The position numbers were made by a program, and so were the translations under genes. A DNA stretch of 64,000 bases from Blautia sp. (GTDB lineage: Bacteria; Bacillota; Clostridia; Lachnospirales; Lachnospiraceae). Numbering within the stretch: the first letter of the stretch is position 1; every line of letters begins with the position of its first letter. The notes below the pieces were generated by a model. That model made no database searches, was not told the DNA's origin, and saw only the letters and a list, made by a program, of their open reading frames with translations. Location: positions 47,425 to 111,424 of the forward strand of contig JAMPHB010000004.1 of assembly GCA_023663685.1 (NCBI GenBank). Reading direction: 5' to 3'. This document shows positions 61,713 through 64,000 of the stretch, in pieces.

Positions 61713-62486
61713 TTACTGCGCTTCCAGCTTTTTCTTCTGCTGGTGACCCGCGAGCCGTATATAGACTGACTGGGGGAGAAAACGCCCCAGAGATGTGGAA
61801 ATCTGCATCGTCGCTGTGGGAACAATGAGAGTTTTGCGTCTTTTCATGCCCTCAATGGCACAATCCACACAGCGCTCCGCCGAAATTCCCGGAAGTGCGA
61901 ACTCCACATTTGCCACATTGTTAAACTCTGTATCCACCGGCCCCGGACAGAGTGCGCCGAGATACACCTTACTCCCCTGCTCCTTAAGCTCCTGCGCCAC
62001 CGCCCTCGTCAGGCTCGCAACGTATGCCTTCGTGGCGTAGTAGGTTGCCATATAGGGTCCCGCCGGAATCAGTCCGGCGGAGGAAGCTACATTTAAAAGA
62101 TAACCGCCGCCCTGCGCCTGCATTTTTTGAAGAACAAGCTTGGTCAGCAGATGCACGGCCCGCACATTCACATCAATCATTTGAAGCTCCTTTTCCACTT
62201 CTGTCTCCAGAAAAGAGCCACAGTCACCAAAGCCCGCATTGTTGATAAAAACGCCGATCTTTTTGTCCGCAAGCGCCTGCATCAGACGGCGGCACTCCTC
62301 CTCTCTCGAAAGATCCGCCGCAAATACCTCGCACTCTGTCTCCGCAAGCATGTCCGCACACTCTAAAAGCCGTTCCTTTCGCCTTGCCACCAGAAAAAGC
62401 CGGTATCCCTCCTTTGCCAGACGTCTGGCAAATTCCGCCCCGATGCCGGAGCTCGCCCCCGTAATAACCGCATATGTCTGTTTCAT
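61713..62486 (-). CDS. Short-chain dehydrogenase/reductase
   Basis: The start at 62486 follows AGGAGGGAG and gives MKQTYAVITGASSGIG with the nucleotide-binding TGASSGIG at 9-16. NNAGFGDCG is at about 82, and the active-site YYATK is at about 150 (catalytic Tyr and Lys), after a conserved SSAG. The 257-residue length is normal. The Arg-rich stretch after the first helix (VARRKERL) favours NADPH over NADH. The substrate is unknown; ketone or fatty-acyl substrates are typical. Confidence 0.88.
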   Translation of the reverse strand: MKQTYAVITGASSGIGAEFARRLAKEGYRLFLVARRKERLLECADMLAETECEVFAADLSREEECRRLMQALADKKIGVFINNAGFGDCGSFLETEVEKELQMIDVNVRAVHLLTKLVLQKMQAQGGGYLLNVASSAGLIPAGPYMATYYATKAYVASLTRAVAQELKEQGSKVYLGALCPGPVDTEFNNVANVEFALPGISAERCVDCAIEGMKRRKTLIVPTATMQISTSLGRFLPQSVYIRLAGHQQKKKLEAQ

Positions 62487-62724
62487 AAAATACTCCCTCC
62501 TATACATTTATATTTCCAAATCACTTTCGCAGGTACAGCTTGCATTTATGTGTTGTCCCCATGTAATCCACGAAATATACCTTTTACTTTATCCATATTT
62601 GCTTTTACCTCTTTTTCTGCATTAACTTATCACCTTTTCAATTGCATACAGCTCCATTATTAAACGCTCTGTATTCAGATCAAATGCAAACAGCCCGGCT
62701 AATCCATTGATTCAGAAAGCAGAC

Positions 62725-63522
62725 TCAGATAAAAAACTCACGATAATGCTCCTTCTGGTATTCATAAATTTGCCGGATTCTGTCGGATACACGGTTTCCA
62801 TAAATCTGTTCTATCACACCCAGACATTCCGAAGTATCAAAATCTGAAACAGATAGCTGCCTTCCATATAAATGCTCACATACCTCCATCTGTGCATCAA
62901 ATTGAAGAGAAAATGGTTTTGCAGATACATTTGGAATCAGATCCTTAACATCGCCCCCAAGAGGATAATCATTTCTTGTATCTGACAAAAAGGCAGCACC
63001 ATTGTCAAATACCGGACACACTTCAAAAGAACCGTCATAATTTTGAAGCACTGCAATATTATGAAAGTGGCGGTCTTCATTTAGCGTTATGGCATCCAGC
63101 TCCAAAAGCATGGTAAGGTATGCACCGAAATCGTTAATATCTGTCATTGCTTCCATACAGTCAACAAACTGCCCAATCCTGCCTTCCAGACCATAATCGC
63201 AAATGACGTAATCAGCCAGCTTGCCATATTGTGCCATAAAAAGCCTCTCTGCAGTAACAATGCGCTGTCCATCATGCAGAAAATTTTTTGACACGCAACC
63301 TGCCAGGATACGGCCATTATACTGTATATGATCAATACCATATTCTGCATAGGTACATACATTTGAATGTTCAAGTATCTTATATACAAAATATTCTGCA
63401 GCGCCCTCATATCCCAGAAAATCAGCTTTATACCACATATTATCAACTTTCCATTTCAACTGATTGCCTTTAGAAGAATGTACTTCAGATTCTGTCAGAC
63501 TGGCTTCACTTAAAATAACCAT
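62725..63522 (-). CDS. HipA-like kinase-domain protein, catalytic part of a split pair
   Basis: The ATG at 63522 follows AGGAG (8-base spacer) that overlaps the end of the upstream gene. The 265-residue product resembles the catalytic half of HipA kinases: LNEDRHFHN at about 146-154 gives the catalytic Asp-Arg-His and Asn, and VCPVFDNGAAF at about 168-178 gives the metal-binding Asp. A membrane segment is absent. The gene is AT-rich relative to the trp region. A small partner gene (63528-63836) precedes it. HipA-like proteins phosphorylate translation factors or tRNA synthetases and slow growth; activity here is inferred. Confidence 0.72.
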   Translation of the reverse strand: MVILSEASLTESEVHSSKGNQLKWKVDNMWYKADFLGYEGAAEYFVYKILEHSNVCTYAEYGIDHIQYNGRILAGCVSKNFLHDGQRIVTAERLFMAQYGKLADYVICDYGLEGRIGQFVDCMEAMTDINDFGAYLTMLLELDAITLNEDRHFHNIAVLQNYDGSFEVCPVFDNGAAFLSDTRNDYPLGGDVKDLIPNVSAKPFSLQFDAQMEVCEHLYGRQLSVSDFDTSECLGVIEQIYGNRVSDRIRQIYEYQKEHYREFFI

Positions 63523-63527
63523 AAGCA

Positions 63528-63836
63528 TCACTCCTGCACTATTTTCAGCCACATAGCATCATCGGCCATCCTTCCGGCTGTCTTATGTATAATGGCTAAT
63601 GGTTCATAATGACTGACGCCAATATCATGCAGCACCCATTTCAAATGATCCCGTGTTTTTGGAAAACACCTGCTTTCAAGAAAATATTCATAATCTGCAA
63701 ATGTCGGATTCTCATTGATGCCAAATGCCCTTGCAATCAGATCATCCGTATAGTTTTCAATTTCCACGCTTTGCGTTTTATAGTCCACCACTATTTTCGT
63801 GGAGAGCTTATCCCTGTCATAATACTCCAGAACCAT
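63528..63836 (-). CDS. Small partner protein of the HipA-like kinase
   Basis: The start at 63836 has a GAGG site 9 bases away; codons further upstream belong to a longer frame without such a site. The ~102-residue product ends with TAGRMADDAMWLKI, a pattern I associate with small proteins beside HipA-like genes. Its stop lies 5 bp before the kinase start, so they are co-translated. It may be the separated N-terminal subdomain (as in HipBST, where HipS is separate), or a regulator. The window ends 164 bp upstream, so a HipB-like DNA-binding gene could still follow outside. Confidence 0.6.
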   Translation of the reverse strand: MVLEYYDRDKLSTKIVVDYKTQSVEIENYTDDLIARAFGINENPTFADYEYFLESRCFPKTRDHLKWVLHDIGVSHYEPLAIIHKTAGRMADDAMWLKIVQE

Positions 63837-64000
63837 AATAGCATTCCTCACCCACCATGTTATAGAGCCGGATTCTTTCCGGCTCTTAAAAATCCATATA
63901 ACATATATTATAGCACCTTTTAAGGTGCTATGCAAGAATGCAGGAATTTTGACTTTCCCCATTTTTTCTGAGAACTGATTATGCTGCTCCGCCATTCTAT

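Noticed and set aside
62622-62708. A coding-like stretch (minus strand) ending in LFAFDLNTERLIMELYAIEK-type sequence after the HipA-like gene.
   Set aside because: It has no start codon with ribosome site and follows a stop. It may be the end of a lost gene, but the evidence is too thin.

Overview
The window looks like a chromosome segment from a spore-forming, anaerobic Gram-positive of the class Clostridia, most likely family Lachnospiraceae. The evidence is: spore genes (cotJA-cotJB-cotJC, spoIVA), the Firmicute ylmE-sepF-ylmH-lspA-rluD order, a tryptophan T-box, LexA boxes of the Gram-positive GAAC-N4-GTTC type, an electron-bifurcating NfnAB pair, LytTR/DUF3021 regulation, and a DUF5717/DUF5716 locus that I associate with Lachnospiraceae. 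No tRNA, rRNA, IS element, prophage or CRISPR array was seen.

Layout. 1-9.0 kb (mostly +): the end of a cell-shape cluster (rodA, mgsA, a D-Ala-D-Ala carboxypeptidase), a small P-loop protein, a DUF378 protein, an HlyD-like adaptor, then the ylmE-sepF-ylmH-lspA-rluD group and a cytidylate-kinase-like gene. 9.1-10.5 kb: an AT-rich Nudix gene and about 0.9 kb of gene-free, repeat-rich DNA. 10.5-14.1 kb: dtd, a TtcA-like protein, a XerS-like recombinase, plsC and an SOS-controlled LysM protein that resembles YneA. 14.3-15.5 kb: the cotJ operon. 15.5-22.4 kb: a tight four-gene operon of unknown function made of an 1179-residue solenoid protein (DUF5717), a degenerate Hsp70/actin-like protein (DUF5716), a TPR-like protein and a membrane coiled-coil protein. 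This is the best candidate for an undescribed system. 22.5-27.4 kb: a P-type ATPase and nfnAB. 27.5-39.4 kb: three ABC systems, a two-component system, a LytTR/DUF3021 pair and two COG0523 (CobW) GTPases, one fused to a DUF1980-like domain and one with 43 histidines in 72 residues. 39.4-49.0 kb: rpsU (58 codons, GTG start), a chemoreceptor with a sugar-binding lipoprotein, alaS with a 43-residue membrane protein overlapping its start, an MBL hydrolase, a purine nucleoside phosphorylase and spoIVA. 49-54 kb: alpha-glucan use (malQ, pulA) around a ClC channel. 54-60.7 kb: bioY behind a BirA-like operator, then trpE-G-C-F-B-A (no trpD) behind a Trp T-box. 60.7-64 kb: a DHH phosphoesterase, an SDR and a split HipA-like kinase pair.

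How parts fit together. MalQ, PulA, the solute-binding protein and the chemoreceptor point to growth on, and possibly chemotaxis toward, starch-type sugars. NfnAB links NADH, ferredoxin and NADPH pools in a fermenter. The adjacent ABC, LytTR and two-component genes look like an envelope-stress or peptide-response block. Starts were moved from the longest frame wherever a Shine-Dalgarno sequence or gene overlap supported a better one. Promoters are pattern calls by eye (-35, 17 or 18 bp, -10), not measured.
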